Notes: generated by a model from the sequence alone, not told the origin. A DNA stretch of 43,156 nucleotides from an uncultured Eubacterium sp. (GCA_937966095.1 CALCKF010000069.1:1-43156), one strand, 5' to 3'; shown: positions 5,942 through 14,228, numbered from the stretch's first letter. Numbers and translations are program-made.

Positions 5942-8833
5942 TTACTCTTCGTCATCCGTGTTTTCCTGCCCGTTCTTTTTTCTTATCTGCAAAGCTGCAA
6001 TCGTTCCGCTCGCTATTACAAGCAGTGCGATCCAGATCCAGGCATTGAAATCATCCCCTGTCTTTGGAGTGTCCGGCATTACAGGCTTTTCTACAGTAAC
6101 GGTCTGGCCTTCATCTTCGATATCTTTATGATCTGCCACTTCTATATCAGAATCTGCATAGTAAAGTGTTTCAAATACAACAAGGTCTTTTCCATTTAAG
6201 CGTCCTGCATCGAATTTAAAGGTCACTTCCGCAGTTCCGCTCTCTTTTTCCACGATAAAAGTTGCTTCCGCTGTAATCGCATTTCCATCTATCAAGACCT
6301 GCTTTTCTGTGTCTTTATCCATCAAAGTGCCTTTCAGAGTATAACTCCTGCCTTCTATAAGACCGTCGTATTCCACCGTATCTACAATCGTCACTTCGCC
6401 ATCAGAAGAAAGAATCTTATCCCCATCACTTCCATCCTTTGCCGTTGTCCCGATCTCAGGGAATGAAATCGTCTGCCCTTCGTCCTCAATATCTGCATGG
6501 ACTGCAAGCTCTCTATCCCCTTTATACAGGCTCTCAAAGACAACAATTTCCTTTCCGTCAAGATCGGAAGCATTGATCGCAAATTCCACACTTACCTCAC
6601 CGGAAATATCTTCTGCCTTGAATTTCTTTACTACGGTGATCTCTTCGCCACCGATAAGAAGCGGCTTTTCCGTCTCCTTATCCATCAAAGTACCTTTCAG
6701 GGTATAAGTCTTTCCTTTCTGAAGTCCTTCATAGGAAACAGTATCAACGATCGTTACTTTTTCATTTGCAATGCTCTTATTAAGCCCTGACTCCTTGTCT
6801 TTTGCCTTCGTTCCGATTTCCGGATAGTATACGCTCTGGTCTTCATCCTCGATATCTGCATGAATGGCAAGCTCGATGTCTTCATAATACAACGTTTCAA
6901 AGGCAACGACCGCCTTGCCTCTTAACAGTTTCCCTTCCACTTCAAATTCGACTTCCACTTCACCACTTTCTCCTTTAGCTATGAAAGTCACCTCCGAAGT
7001 GATTGGCTTCCCATCGGACTTTAGAGGCTCTCCGGTGTCTTTATTCATCAGAGTCCCGATCAATTTATATTCTTTCCCCTTTTCAAGTCCTTCATAAGAA
7101 ACGGTATCTACGATGATCACGGTCTCTTCTGCTGTTCCAAAATGAGTGCCCGTTTCCTCATCCAATGCCTCTGTCCCTATTTCGATACGGTCATCCGTAA
7201 GCGTGCCGAGAGGAATGGTTACGCTGTCTTTATATACACTAACTTTGAACTTCAGAAGCATCATCCCCTTATTGGCTTCACACCTTAATTCTTCAAGTTC
7301 ATAGTCATCATAGATCAGTGCGCCCTTATTATCATCAGGCGCAGATGTTCCAAACCAGATACCATCCTCTGATGTTTCGCCCCTGTTCGTATTTGCCGTA
7401 TGCAAATTCCATTCTGCGCTGGTACTTGCATATCCGTTCTTGTCAGTCACGAGAATATGACTTTCTCCTGTCGTAAGCGATGTGAGTTTAAACGGCACAT
7501 TAGCGAGCCTGTTTAAATCGCCATCCGACACTTTTACAAATTCCAGATCCCCTCTCTTTACCTGCTCCGGTGCATCAGGCGCGTTATATGTCCTGACGGT
7601 TTCGCTCGTTCCTTCAGAGGTGATATTCACCGTATATACCGCATCGCTTAAAAGATACCCTTCCGGAGCCTTTGTCTCTTTGATAACAACCTTTCCGAGC
7701 GGAAGGCTTATGGTCTTTCCATCGTTTGCGTAATAAAAATCATCACCTGAAACAAGATATTCTTTCGTGAACTTTATCTGCCCGTTTTCATCGGTCTTGA
7801 ATGTCCAGCTTCGTTCCGGCTCCATCCCGGATACACTGCTTTCCGCCTTTGCTTTATAAAAGTCCACTGTAAATTCGGCTCCTGCAAGACTCGCTCCGCC
7901 CTGCGGGCTGTTTTCTCCTGTCTCAAGATCGAGCTTCTGGAGCACGAGATCCATAGGATTTACCTGCGGTACTTCCTTTACATTTACCGTCACTTGAGTG
8001 TCAGCTTTCACACTTACATTATGACCCGACACATCGATCGCATAGCCTTTCGATGGTGCAATCTCCTTTACCGTGTAATTTGCAACGAGAACATTGTCAA
8101 GACTTCCCTCACCGGAAGAATTCGTCGTGATCGTTCCGATCAGCTCACTTCCGTAATAAACGCCATATTTCGCTCCCGCAAGGGAGTAGTTTGGATTCCC
8201 GTCAGTTACTACGCCACTTACAGACGCTTTTTTAAGCTTTATACTTCCTGTGTCGTTAAACGACCCTAAAAGATCCTGGCACCCATCCACCTTGATCAGA
8301 TACGCTCTGTAATTTACCGGCGGATCCGGCAGGCTCTTCACATAGTTATACAGATTCTGTGCTTTTGTTTTCCATGTCCCGCTGAGTCCTCTAAACGGAT
8401 CAACATCTTCACTTGTCGTCTTATCATACGCAATGGAAATTATGATGTGCGTAAGCGCATAGGCGTCATCCTTTCCATCCCACTGGCCGCTGAGCGTTTT
8501 ATCCGTATACTCGGAAAATCCCGGTCCGCCATATCCGTAGTAAAGACACTTTGCCAAAACCGAATCCGGCTTTAAGAAACTGTATGAATACGTTCCCGAT
8601 CCCGGCGTTGGAAGCTGCGGCTGAGCACAGTAAACAGGGCTTCCTTTATCCCCGGCGTAAAAATAATGGGTGAAATGTGAACTGTAGTCGATCCTTTCAC
8701 CTACTCTGATCGTGATCTTCCCGTCTGCCGCATGAGCGTTTATTGCATTAAACGGCATCATGCCGATAAGCAGCGCAATGCATAGAAGACCTGCAAGAAT
8801 CCTACTCCTGTTTTTCTTTCGTATATTCTGCAT
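5942..8833 (-). CDS. VaFE-repeat, Cna-B type cell-wall-anchored surface protein
   Basis: A 963-residue secreted adhesin-like protein. Residues 1-36 are a signal peptide (cut likely after AHA). A thioester-like domain follows, with a candidate cysteine in PVYCAQP. Then come three SpaA/Cna-B type domains (for example EIAPSKGYA and IKETKAPEGYLL, typical isopeptide-forming E-box strands). Three VaFE repeats of about 121 residues each start near residues 551, 672 and 793. The sortase signal is TPKTG (922-926), followed by a hydrophobic helix and a charged tail. Such proteins are common cargo next to parA/parB in Tn1549-like elements and probably mediate mating-pair contact or host adhesion (inferred). 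Confidence 0.9.
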   Translation of the reverse strand: MQNIRKKNRSRILAGLLCIALLIGMMPFNAINAHAADGKITIRVGERIDYSSHFTHYFYAGDKGSPVYCAQPQLPTPGSGTYSYSFLKPDSVLAKCLYYGYGGPGFSEYTDKTLSGQWDGKDDAYALTHIIISIAYDKTTSEDVDPFRGLSGTWKTKAQNLYNYVKSLPDPPVNYRAYLIKVDGCQDLLGSFNDTGSIKLKKASVSGVVTDGNPNYSLAGAKYGVYYGSELIGTITTNSSGEGSLDNVLVANYTVKEIAPSKGYAIDVSGHNVSVKADTQVTVNVKEVPQVNPMDLVLQKLDLETGENSPQGGASLAGAEFTVDFYKAKAESSVSGMEPERSWTFKTDENGQIKFTKEYLVSGDDFYYANDGKTISLPLGKVVIKETKAPEGYLLSDAVYTVNITSEGTSETVRTYNAPDAPEQVKRGDLEFVKVSDGDLNRLANVPFKLTSLTTGESHILVTDKNGYASTSAEWNLHTANTNRGETSEDGIWFGTSAPDDNKGALIYDDYELEELRCEANKGMMLLKFKVSVYKDSVTIPLGTLTDDRIEIGTEALDEETGTHFGTAEETVIIVDTVSYEGLEKGKEYKLIGTLMNKDTGEPLKSDGKPITSEVTFIAKGESGEVEVEFEVEGKLLRGKAVVAFETLYYEDIELAIHADIEDEDQSVYYPEIGTKAKDKESGLNKSIANEKVTIVDTVSYEGLQKGKTYTLKGTLMDKETEKPLLIGGEEITVVKKFKAEDISGEVSVEFAINASDLDGKEIVVFESLYKGDRELAVHADIEDEGQTISFPEIGTTAKDGSDGDKILSSDGEVTIVDTVEYDGLIEGRSYTLKGTLMDKDTEKQVLIDGNAITAEATFIVEKESGTAEVTFKFDAGRLNGKDLVVFETLYYADSDIEVADHKDIEDEGQTVTVEKPVMPDTPKTGDDFNAWIWIALLVIASGTIAALQIRKKNGQENTDDEE
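6090..7183 (-). repeat. Three tandem VaFE repeats inside the surface protein gene
   Basis: Units of about 363 bases lie at 7183-6821, 6820-6458 and 6457-about 6090. Each starts EIGT and carries IVDTV.Y.GL, GTLM.K, VFE(T/S)LY and DIEDE.Q. Nucleotide identity is partial, so they are old protein-level duplications. Confidence 0.85.
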
Positions 8834-8933
8834 GTTACTCCTCCAATTCCCTGATTCTTAAGGGAGAATGTCCGCAATAGCTCTTTACCCTCCTTGTCGT
8901 TAAATTCATATTGCCTGCGGACTTCAGGCTATA

Positions 8934-8963
8934 TGTAAAAACCATCTGCTGCATTGCAGATGG
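8934..8963 (-). terminator. Terminator downstream of parB
   Basis: CCATCTGC (8942-8949) pairs with GCAGATGG (8956-8963) around a 6-base loop and is followed on the minus strand by TTTTTA. It separates parA-parB from the surface protein gene. The remaining part of the 8834-9060 gap has no clear gene. Confidence 0.78.
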
Positions 8964-9060
8964 CTATACTTATGAGTAAGATTCTTCTTTTTCAGTAAGT
9001 TACAGGTTGTCCAAAGGTTGGGGTATGGGGAAGGAAACGGCAAAGATACTCCTGCTGTAC

Positions 9061-10008
9061 TTACCGCTCTTTGCTTTCTTTCAGCCTCTCACGGTATTTG
9101 CCGTAATACTCCATCGCTTTTATGATATATTCCTCCCGCTTTTCAGCAGGAAGATTCCTCGGAAAGAGCTTCTGCACTCTACTGTCTCTTAAAACAAGCC
9201 GTTCTTTCTGATTCGGCTTTTCTTCCTGCATGATGGCAAGAAGCGCTTCCCCTGTCAGTTTTCCATTTTCCAACATCCGCCTCATTCGCAGTGTCTGTGC
9301 GTGGGACGGAGTACACTGTTCCATATCCATGATCTCAAGGAGATTCTGTTGAAGCTCTTTGGGAAGATAGGAAAGCTCAACGGCAGGGCGAAGCGCGATT
9401 TCCTCTCGATCGACCATCTCCAGTATTTCAGGGGTCAGCTCTGTAAGACGGATATATCGCCTGATATTATCTTGACTCTCTCCAACTTGTTTTCCTAATA
9501 TCTCACGCGATGTCTTTCCATTTAACTTCTGTGCCAACGGCACAGAAGTTAAATCTGTTCTCTTTCCCTGTCTCTTCATAGCCTCAAGTCTCATCTTATA
9601 TGAAAACGCTTTCTCGCTCGGAAGTATCTTTGTTCTCTGGAGATTGGAATCCACCATAAAGATAATGGCTTCATCTCTTTCCATATCAACGACTTCTGAT
9701 CGAAGCGTCTCAAGCCCTGCAAGCTCGCAGGCTCTCTTTCTCCTATGCCCCGCGATAAGTTCATATCTGCCATCTTCCTTCTTTCTTACGATAGCAGGAG
9801 TAATTATCCCATACTCCTTAATGCTTTCGGTAAGGTTCAGCATGTCCTCATCGTCTATGACCTTGAACGGGTGATCCGGAAAATCGTCGATCTGATCGAT
9901 AGGTATGTCGTAAATCTTTTTCAGTTTTGCTTCATCCCGTTCTTCCTGCGTTGTGAAAAGGTCATCGAGCTTCGGAAGATCGAAGTCGATCTCTTGTTTT
10001 CTCGCCAT
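9061..10008 (-). CDS. parB: ParB/RepB/Spo0J-family partition protein
   Basis: A 315-residue protein with the ParB N-terminal nuclease-like domain (PIDQIDDFPDHPF, then IAGHRRKRACELAGL, the GHRR box), a central helix-turn-helix region (GKTSREILGKQVGESQDNIRRYI) and a charged C-terminal region. It would bind a parS-like site and CTP, and work with ParA to segregate or stabilise the circular form of the element. It overlaps parA by 47 bases. No clear parS palindrome was seen nearby. Confidence 0.9.
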   Translation of the reverse strand: MARKQEIDFDLPKLDDLFTTQEERDEAKLKKIYDIPIDQIDDFPDHPFKVIDDEDMLNLTESIKEYGIITPAIVRKKEDGRYELIAGHRRKRACELAGLETLRSEVVDMERDEAIIFMVDSNLQRTKILPSEKAFSYKMRLEAMKRQGKRTDLTSVPLAQKLNGKTSREILGKQVGESQDNIRRYIRLTELTPEILEMVDREEIALRPAVELSYLPKELQQNLLEIMDMEQCTPSHAQTLRMRRMLENGKLTGEALLAIMQEEKPNQKERLVLRDSRVQKLFPRNLPAEKREEYIIKAMEYYGKYRERLKESKER

Positions 10009-10789
10009 CCCTTATCACCTCCTTCGTAAGCTCTTCATAGGCTTTGGCAACCGGACTGTTCTTATCATAAGAATAAATGCTTCTCCCTTTAAAGCTCGTC
10101 TCAGCAGCTTTTACTGCAACCGGGATCTGAGAAGAATAGATCTTCATCCTATTTCCGTATTGGTTTCTTAAAATACGCAGCGTCTGCTTTGCAAGATTAG
10201 TCCTGCTATCCACAAGCGTCAATACAATACCATCGATTTTCAGGTTCGGATTGATCGTTCTTTTCACTTTCCCTATGGTCTGCACAAGCTGTGTCATTCC
10301 CTTTGCCGGAAGATACTGAGCCTGCACCGGAACGATCACGCTGTCTGCCGCCGCAAGCGCGTTCACGGTAATCATTCCAAGGGACGGCATACAGTCGATA
10401 AGGATATATTCATAGTCCTTTCTGAACTCTTTCAGACAATTCTTTAAGGTTAATTCTCTGCTCATTGCATTGACAAGACTCATTTCCATAGCAGATAATC
10501 CCAGATTGGATGGTATGAGATCTACCCCTTCTTCATGGTGCAGGATTCCCTCACTCTTCCTCAGCGGTTTTTCGATAAGCGTATTGTTCATAAGATCAGC
10601 CAAAGTGGTTTGCAATTCATCGCCATTTTTCCAGCCGAGACAGGTCGTAAGATCGCCCTGCGGATCTGCATCGACTAACAATACTTTTTTCCCTTCGTTC
10701 ACAAGTCCTATTCCTAAATTAACTGCTGTTGTAGTCTTCCCGACGCCGCCCTTCTGATTACATATGGCGATTATCTTCGTTTCCTTCAT
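9962..10789 (-). CDS. parA: ParA/Soj-family partition ATPase
   Basis: A 275-residue deviant Walker ATPase with P-loop CNQKGGVGKTTTAVNL, Walker A' region 'DYEILIDCMPSLGMITVNAL'-type (YILIDCMPSLG) and the switch segment VLLVDADPQGDLT. Together with ParB it should move or maintain the element during its extrachromosomal phase. It overlaps the upstream acidic protein gene by 32 bases and parB by 47, so the three are one transcriptional unit. Confidence 0.93.
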   Translation of the reverse strand: MKETKIIAICNQKGGVGKTTTAVNLGIGLVNEGKKVLLVDADPQGDLTTCLGWKNGDELQTTLADLMNNTLIEKPLRKSEGILHHEEGVDLIPSNLGLSAMEMSLVNAMSRELTLKNCLKEFRKDYEYILIDCMPSLGMITVNALAAADSVIVPVQAQYLPAKGMTQLVQTIGKVKRTINPNLKIDGIVLTLVDSRTNLAKQTLRILRNQYGNRMKIYSSQIPVAVKAAETSFKGRSIYSYDKNSPVAKAYEELTKEVIRDGEKTRDRLRSSEAR

Positions 10790-11264
10790 TTACTTTCACC
10801 TCACCGCAAAACATCTCCTTGATCGCTCTATATGCTTCATCAAGCACATCTTCAAGCGGAACTTCCTCCCATTCCTCTTCCTCATCTTCCGGAATCTCAA
10901 GCAGTATATCAATAAGATGTGTGTCCACGATATACTCCGCATAGTATTCCATGAAAACAGCAACGGCTTCATCGTCCAGAAGCGGCAGACTCTCGATAAG
11001 AATCTTTGCGTCGGCTTCAAGAATGGAAGCGACCTGAAGCAGCATATCGTAGGCTACCTTGTACTGTCCATTATCTGCATATTCTCCGATTCTACCAATC
11101 ACATCCACATATGCAAAAATTTCGATCTGCTTTTCCTTTGCCGACTTTATCATCGCTCTGTCCGTTGTCCTTGCCAAAGCATTAATAAACTCTATAAGCT
11201 GCTCCCTGTCTTTTTTCCGCTCTGCATCTGCATTTGCCTTGTTCTTTGTTTCAAATACTTTCAT
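10758..11264 (-). CDS. Acidic helical ICE protein of unknown function
   Basis: A 168-residue protein. The basic N-terminus (KANADAERKKDREQLIEFI) is followed by an all-helical middle and a very acidic stretch (LEIPEDEEEEWEEVPLEDV). It starts with a good GGAGG site and overlaps parA by 32 bases. I recognise no domain. The position directly upstream of parA in the first operon of the element suggests a partition or replication accessory, which is only a contextual inference. Confidence 0.65.
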   Translation of the reverse strand: MKVFETKNKANADAERKKDREQLIEFINALARTTDRAMIKSAKEKQIEIFAYVDVIGRIGEYADNGQYKVAYDMLLQVASILEADAKILIESLPLLDDEAVAVFMEYYAEYIVDTHLIDILLEIPEDEEEEWEEVPLEDVLDEAYRAIKEMFCGEVKVNEGNEDNRHM

Positions 11265-11288
11265 CTCTACCTCCTGAAAAATTACATG

Positions 11289-11317
11289 AAAAAAGCCACC
11301 TCCTGATTGAGATGGCT
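11289..11317 (-). terminator. Hairpin with T-run between two ICE genes
   Basis: AGCCAcCTC pairs with GAGaTGGCT (one mismatch, 6-base loop) and is followed on the minus strand by six T. It lies between the 49-residue gene and the acidic protein gene and could terminate or attenuate transcription into the parA operon. Confidence 0.6.
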
Positions 11318-11343
11318 ATGTAAATATTTTTTATGTACTTTTT

Positions 11344-11493
11344 CTATTGCTGAAGCACCTTCAGAAGCAGATCATCTACCGGATCGGTATATTTCCCTTC
11401 TCTGATAAGTGAATTTCTTAACTCGATCAAGCTCTTTGCCAGGATATTTCTTTCATCCGAAGTTATGTATATTCGTATCTTTTTCGTAAACAT
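11344..11493 (-). CDS. Small conserved-type ICE protein, 49 residues
   Basis: The frame starts at 11493 after a strong GGAGGG site and reads MFTKKIRIYITSDERNILAKS, ending in a helix 'YTDPVDDLLLKVLQQ'. A short strand followed by two helices resembles ribbon-helix-helix type small proteins found at the end of Tn1549-like elements. I infer a DNA-binding regulatory role; no database match was run. It is the first gene at this end of the element. Confidence 0.65.
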   Translation of the reverse strand: MFTKKIRIYITSDERNILAKSLIELRNSLIREGKYTDPVDDLLLKVLQQ

Positions 11494-11824
11494 TTTTCGT
11501 CCCTCCTTTTTTAAATCATAAAATAAAACGGCAAATTATGCGAATATGCGATTCTATTTTATTTTAATACGAAGGAGTGGAAAGCTGTGATATCAAGCGA
11601 ATATATATATTATTTGGGGGTAGATTTCAGGCATTTTGGGAAAAACTTGTTAACCCCCAAAAAGAAACGCTACGCAAACTTTTCGTTCTTTTTCGGAAAA
11701 ATGAAGCGAAGTTTAAAAACGCATTTGGGACAGCGTTTTGTCCCAACTGTTGTCCCAAAAAATCCCCCAAATCACCCTGTTATTTGCGCTAAATTATGAT
11801 AATCTGCGAATTTCTCCCAAACGC
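11494..11824. other. Terminal non-coding region of the integrated element
   Basis: This gap has no confident gene. It contains TATGCGA as a direct repeat (11537-11543 and 11545-11551) and eight copies of a TTTGGG/CCCAAA core within 11614-11820, some paired as dyads (for example TTGGGACA/TGTCCCAA around 11725-11746). It separates the last element gene from the terminator of tsf. The element-chromosome junction should lie here, but the exact base cannot be set without the other end. Confidence 0.55.
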
Positions 11825-11870
11825 AAAAAACCCTTGAAAAATCAGGATCTAAGACCGTTTTTCAAGGGTT
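11825..11870 (-). terminator. Terminator of the rpsB-tsf operon
   Basis: A perfect 13-bp stem (AACCCTTGAAAAA at 11829-11841 with its complement at 11858-11870) encloses a 16-base loop and is followed on the minus strand by a T-run. It lies 32 bases beyond the tsf stop codon. Confidence 0.8.
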
Positions 11871-11902
11871 CTCGTCTTTTGTTTACTTCTTCATCTGTTT
11901 TG

Positions 11903-12829
11903 CTACTTCTTCGCTGCAGCTGCCTGCTGTGCTGCCACTTCTTCAGCAAAGTTTTCTTCCTTCTTTTCGATACCTTCGCCTACTTCATATCTCACCATTG
12001 CAGCTATTGCCATATCTTTGCCGGCTGCTTTAGCAGCTTCATCCACATACTGCTTGACTGTAAGATCTCCATTCTTTACAAACTTCTGATCTACAAGGCA
12101 TACCTCCTTTAATATAGCCTTGATCTTTCCAGGGATGATTCTGTCAAGAAGTTCAGGTTTCTTGCCTTCATTGAGCAGCTGCTGCTTTGCGATCTCAGTT
12201 TCCGAATCAAGCCATTCCTGATCTACCTGAGTTTCATCCAGGAACTTAGGATTCATTGATGCAACCTGCATTGCAACATCCTTGCCCACTACAGCGATCT
12301 CGTCAGCAGTAGCTTCAGTCTTGAGCCCAACTATTACTCCGATGCTTCCATTTCCATGGATATATCCTGTATATACGACGCCAGGTTCTGCAAGTTTTTC
12401 AAATCTTCTTATGCTCATGTTCTCGCCTATAGTGGCTATCTTGTTTGTGAGAGCCTCCTGAACTGTCCCTTCGTCTCCGTACTTAAGAGCCATGAAAGCA
12501 TCCATATCTGCAACATCATTATCAAGAGCCATCTTTGCAAGAGTTTCTACAAAATTGATAAATTCATCATTTTTGGCAACAAAATCTGTTTCCGAATTTA
12601 CTTCAACTATAGCTGCCGACTTGCCGTCAGGAGCAAATGCAGTCTTGACAAGACCCATTGCAGCAACTCTGCCTGCTTTCTTTGCTGCTTTTGCAAGTCC
12701 CTTTTCTCTCAGCAGCTCTACAGCTTTATCCATATCCCCGTCTGTTTCAACCAGGACCTTCTTGCAATCCATCATACCTGCGCCTGTCATTTCACGCAGT
12801 TCTTTTACCATTTGTGCTGTTACAGCCAT
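11903..12829 (-). CDS. tsf: Elongation factor Ts
   Basis: A 308-residue EF-Ts, the nucleotide exchange factor of EF-Tu. The N-terminal UBA-like domain (VKELREMTGAGMMDCKKVL), the TDFVAKN motif (residues in VNSETDFVAKND) and the core domains are intact. The C-terminus ends in an Ala/Lys-rich tail. It follows rpsB after 30 bases with an AGGAGG site. In many Firmicutes pyrH and frr come next; here a terminator and the integrated element follow. Confidence 0.97.
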   Translation of the reverse strand: MAVTAQMVKELREMTGAGMMDCKKVLVETDGDMDKAVELLREKGLAKAAKKAGRVAAMGLVKTAFAPDGKSAAIVEVNSETDFVAKNDEFINFVETLAKMALDNDVADMDAFMALKYGDEGTVQEALTNKIATIGENMSIRRFEKLAEPGVVYTGYIHGNGSIGVIVGLKTEATADEIAVVGKDVAMQVASMNPKFLDETQVDQEWLDSETEIAKQQLLNEGKKPELLDRIIPGKIKAILKEVCLVDQKFVKNGDLTVKQYVDEAAKAAGKDMAIAAMVRYEVGEGIEKKEENFAEEVAAQQAAAAKK

Positions 12830-12859
12830 TTGACTATTTCCTCCTTATATAAATACCGG

Positions 12860-13651
12860 TTATTCAGCTTCGTTTTCAGTTTCCTCTGCCTTTTCCTCTG
12901 CAACTTCCTCAGCAGCTTCCGCTTCTGCAGCTTCAGTTGAGCCTTCTTCTTCTCCTTCATCGAAGCTTTCACCCTGTTTTGCTTCAATGATCGCATCAGC
13001 CATACATCCTGCTATCAGTTTGATCGCTCTGATGGCGTCATCGTTTGCAGGAATTATATAGTCCACATCATCAGGGTCACAGTTTGTATCCACGATACCC
13101 ACAACAGGGATACCAAGGATCCTGGCCTCTTTCACAGCGATCTTTTCTTTCTTCGGATCAACTACGAATATAGCTCCCGGCATACCTTTCATATCTTTTA
13201 TTCCGCCCAGGAATTTTTCAAGCTTTTCAAGTTCAAGTCTCAGTTTGATGACTTCCTTCTTTGAAAGCTTTTCAAATGTCCCGTCTTCTTCCATCGCCTT
13301 TATATCATTGAGTCTCTTTATTCTTCCCGAAATGGTTTTGTAGTTAGTGAGCATACCGCCCAGCCATCTCTGGTTTACGTAGAACATGTCACATCTCTTG
13401 GCCTCATCAACGATGGCGGCCTGAGCCTGCTTCTTAGTCCCTACGAAAAGAACCGGTTTTCCGCTTTCTGCAACTTCCTTCATGAAAGCATAGGCTTCAT
13501 CTATCTTCTTTACGGTTTTCTGCAGATCTATGATATAGATCCCGTTTCTTTCCGTAAAAATATATGGAGCCATTTTAGGGTTCCATCTTCTTGTCTGGTG
13601 TCCGAAATGAACACCTGCTTCCAGTAGCTGTTTCATTGAAATTACTGACAT
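12860..13651 (-). CDS. rpsB: 30S ribosomal protein S2
   Basis: About 263 residues from MSVISMKQLLEAG. The S2 signatures GVHFGHQTRRWNPKM and NQRWLGGMLTNY are present, and the C-terminus is a long acidic Glu/Ala tail (after about residue 230), longer than in most bacteria. The start at 13651 is chosen because GAGGAG lies six bases upstream; a longer frame from 13681 lacks a site. The gene has its own promoter (13799-13827) and a leader hairpin. Confidence 0.97.
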   Translation of the reverse strand: MSVISMKQLLEAGVHFGHQTRRWNPKMAPYIFTERNGIYIIDLQKTVKKIDEAYAFMKEVAESGKPVLFVGTKKQAQAAIVDEAKRCDMFYVNQRWLGGMLTNYKTISGRIKRLNDIKAMEEDGTFEKLSKKEVIKLRLELEKLEKFLGGIKDMKGMPGAIFVVDPKKEKIAVKEARILGIPVVGIVDTNCDPDDVDYIIPANDDAIRAIKLIAGCMADAIIEAKQGESFDEGEEEGSTEAAEAEAAEEVAEEKAEETENEAE

Positions 13652-13701
13652 CTTTTTCTCCTCTCGGTTTTCATCTTCCACTTCAGCATCATTGAAGAAA
13701 A

Positions 13702-13723
13702 CCTTTCACGCTACGTGTAAAGG
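13702..13723 (-). promoter_or_regulatory. rpsB leader hairpin
   Basis: CCTTTCACG pairs with CGTGTAAAGG (one bulge, 3-base loop) in the untranslated leader, about 50 bases before the S2 start. Leaders of rpsB are known autoregulation targets of S2 in several bacteria; that this hairpin is such a site is inference. Confidence 0.45.
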
Positions 13724-13798
13724 CACCGTTCTCCAAAATTCCGAAGTGTGTAAACTATAAATATCAAATGGTCCGCAAGCAAAACGAGACCAGCTAAT

Positions 13799-13827
13799 AC
13801 TATACTATAAAATACGTTGGATTACAA
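13799..13827 (-). promoter_or_regulatory. Promoter of rpsB-tsf
   Basis: On the minus strand TTGTAA (13822-13827) and TATAGT (13799-13804) are 17 bases apart. A second overlapping TATAGT lies five bases upstream with poor spacing. Confidence 0.6.
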
Positions 13828-13836
13828 TGGTTTTCA

Positions 13837-14172
13837 TTAATATTGCCCAAATTTTTTTGTAATGTATTCACAAAATATCTTTCTTGCTTTTCTGTAGGTA
13901 TCACGCCCGAGATAAATACAGTCATCATTCTCGAAAAATATCGTATTATACGCCATTATCGCTATCTTGTCCATGTTTATGATATAGCTTCTGTGACATG
14001 ACATAAAACGCATGTCCAGCCACGGCATCATATCGGAAAATGTACCGTAAAATTCTATGCAGGCTGCTGATGTATGGATCCTTATCTTCCTCAGATCCTT
14101 CTCCATATAAAAGATATCATCCGGTGAAATGACATATATGCTGCTTCGCTTTATCACCACTATTTTTTTCAA
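13837..14172 (-). CDS. Stand-alone LytTR DNA-binding regulator
   Basis: About 111 residues forming only a LytTR domain: 'SSIYVISPDDIFYMEKDLRKIRIHT', then 'FMSCHRSYIINMDKIA', the conserved FxxcHRSyiVN block. No receiver domain is present, so it is not a classic response regulator. I place the start at TTG 14172, seven bases after a GGAAGGGG site; an ATG at 14196 has no site. A hairpin covers this site. It sits alone between rpoZ and rpsB and its targets are unknown. Confidence 0.82.
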   Translation of the reverse strand: MKKIVVIKRSSIYVISPDDIFYMEKDLRKIRIHTSAACIEFYGTFSDMMPWLDMRFMSCHRSYIINMDKIAIMAYNTIFFENDDCIYLGRDTYRKARKIFCEYITKKFGQY

Positions 14173-14177
14173 TTTAA

Positions 14178-14228
14178 AACCCCTTCCTTGTTCCATCTAT
14201 ACCGATATTGTTTCATAGGAAAGGGGTT
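14178..14228 (-). promoter_or_regulatory. Leader hairpin covering the LytTR gene ribosome binding site
   Basis: In the transcript AACCCCTTTCC (14228-14218) can pair with GGAAGGGGTT (14187-14178), with one bulge and a 30-base loop. The second arm contains the ribosome binding site preferred for the TTG start. Folding would block translation. This is a structural reading only. Confidence 0.4.

Noticed and set aside
6090..7183. VaFE repeats considered as a DNA-level satellite or CRISPR
   Set aside because: They are about 363-base in-frame units with diverged DNA, which fits protein domain duplication.
8834..9060. Possible small gene or riboswitch between parB and the surface protein gene
   Set aside because: Apart from the terminator and a short GCCTG/CAGGC dyad I see no frame with a ribosome binding site and no known riboswitch pattern.
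11577..11792. Alternative 71-codon plus-strand frame overlapping the 11587 frame
   Set aside because: Its ATG has no well-spaced ribosome binding site separate from the other frame, its composition follows the motif repeats, and no homology is recognisable.
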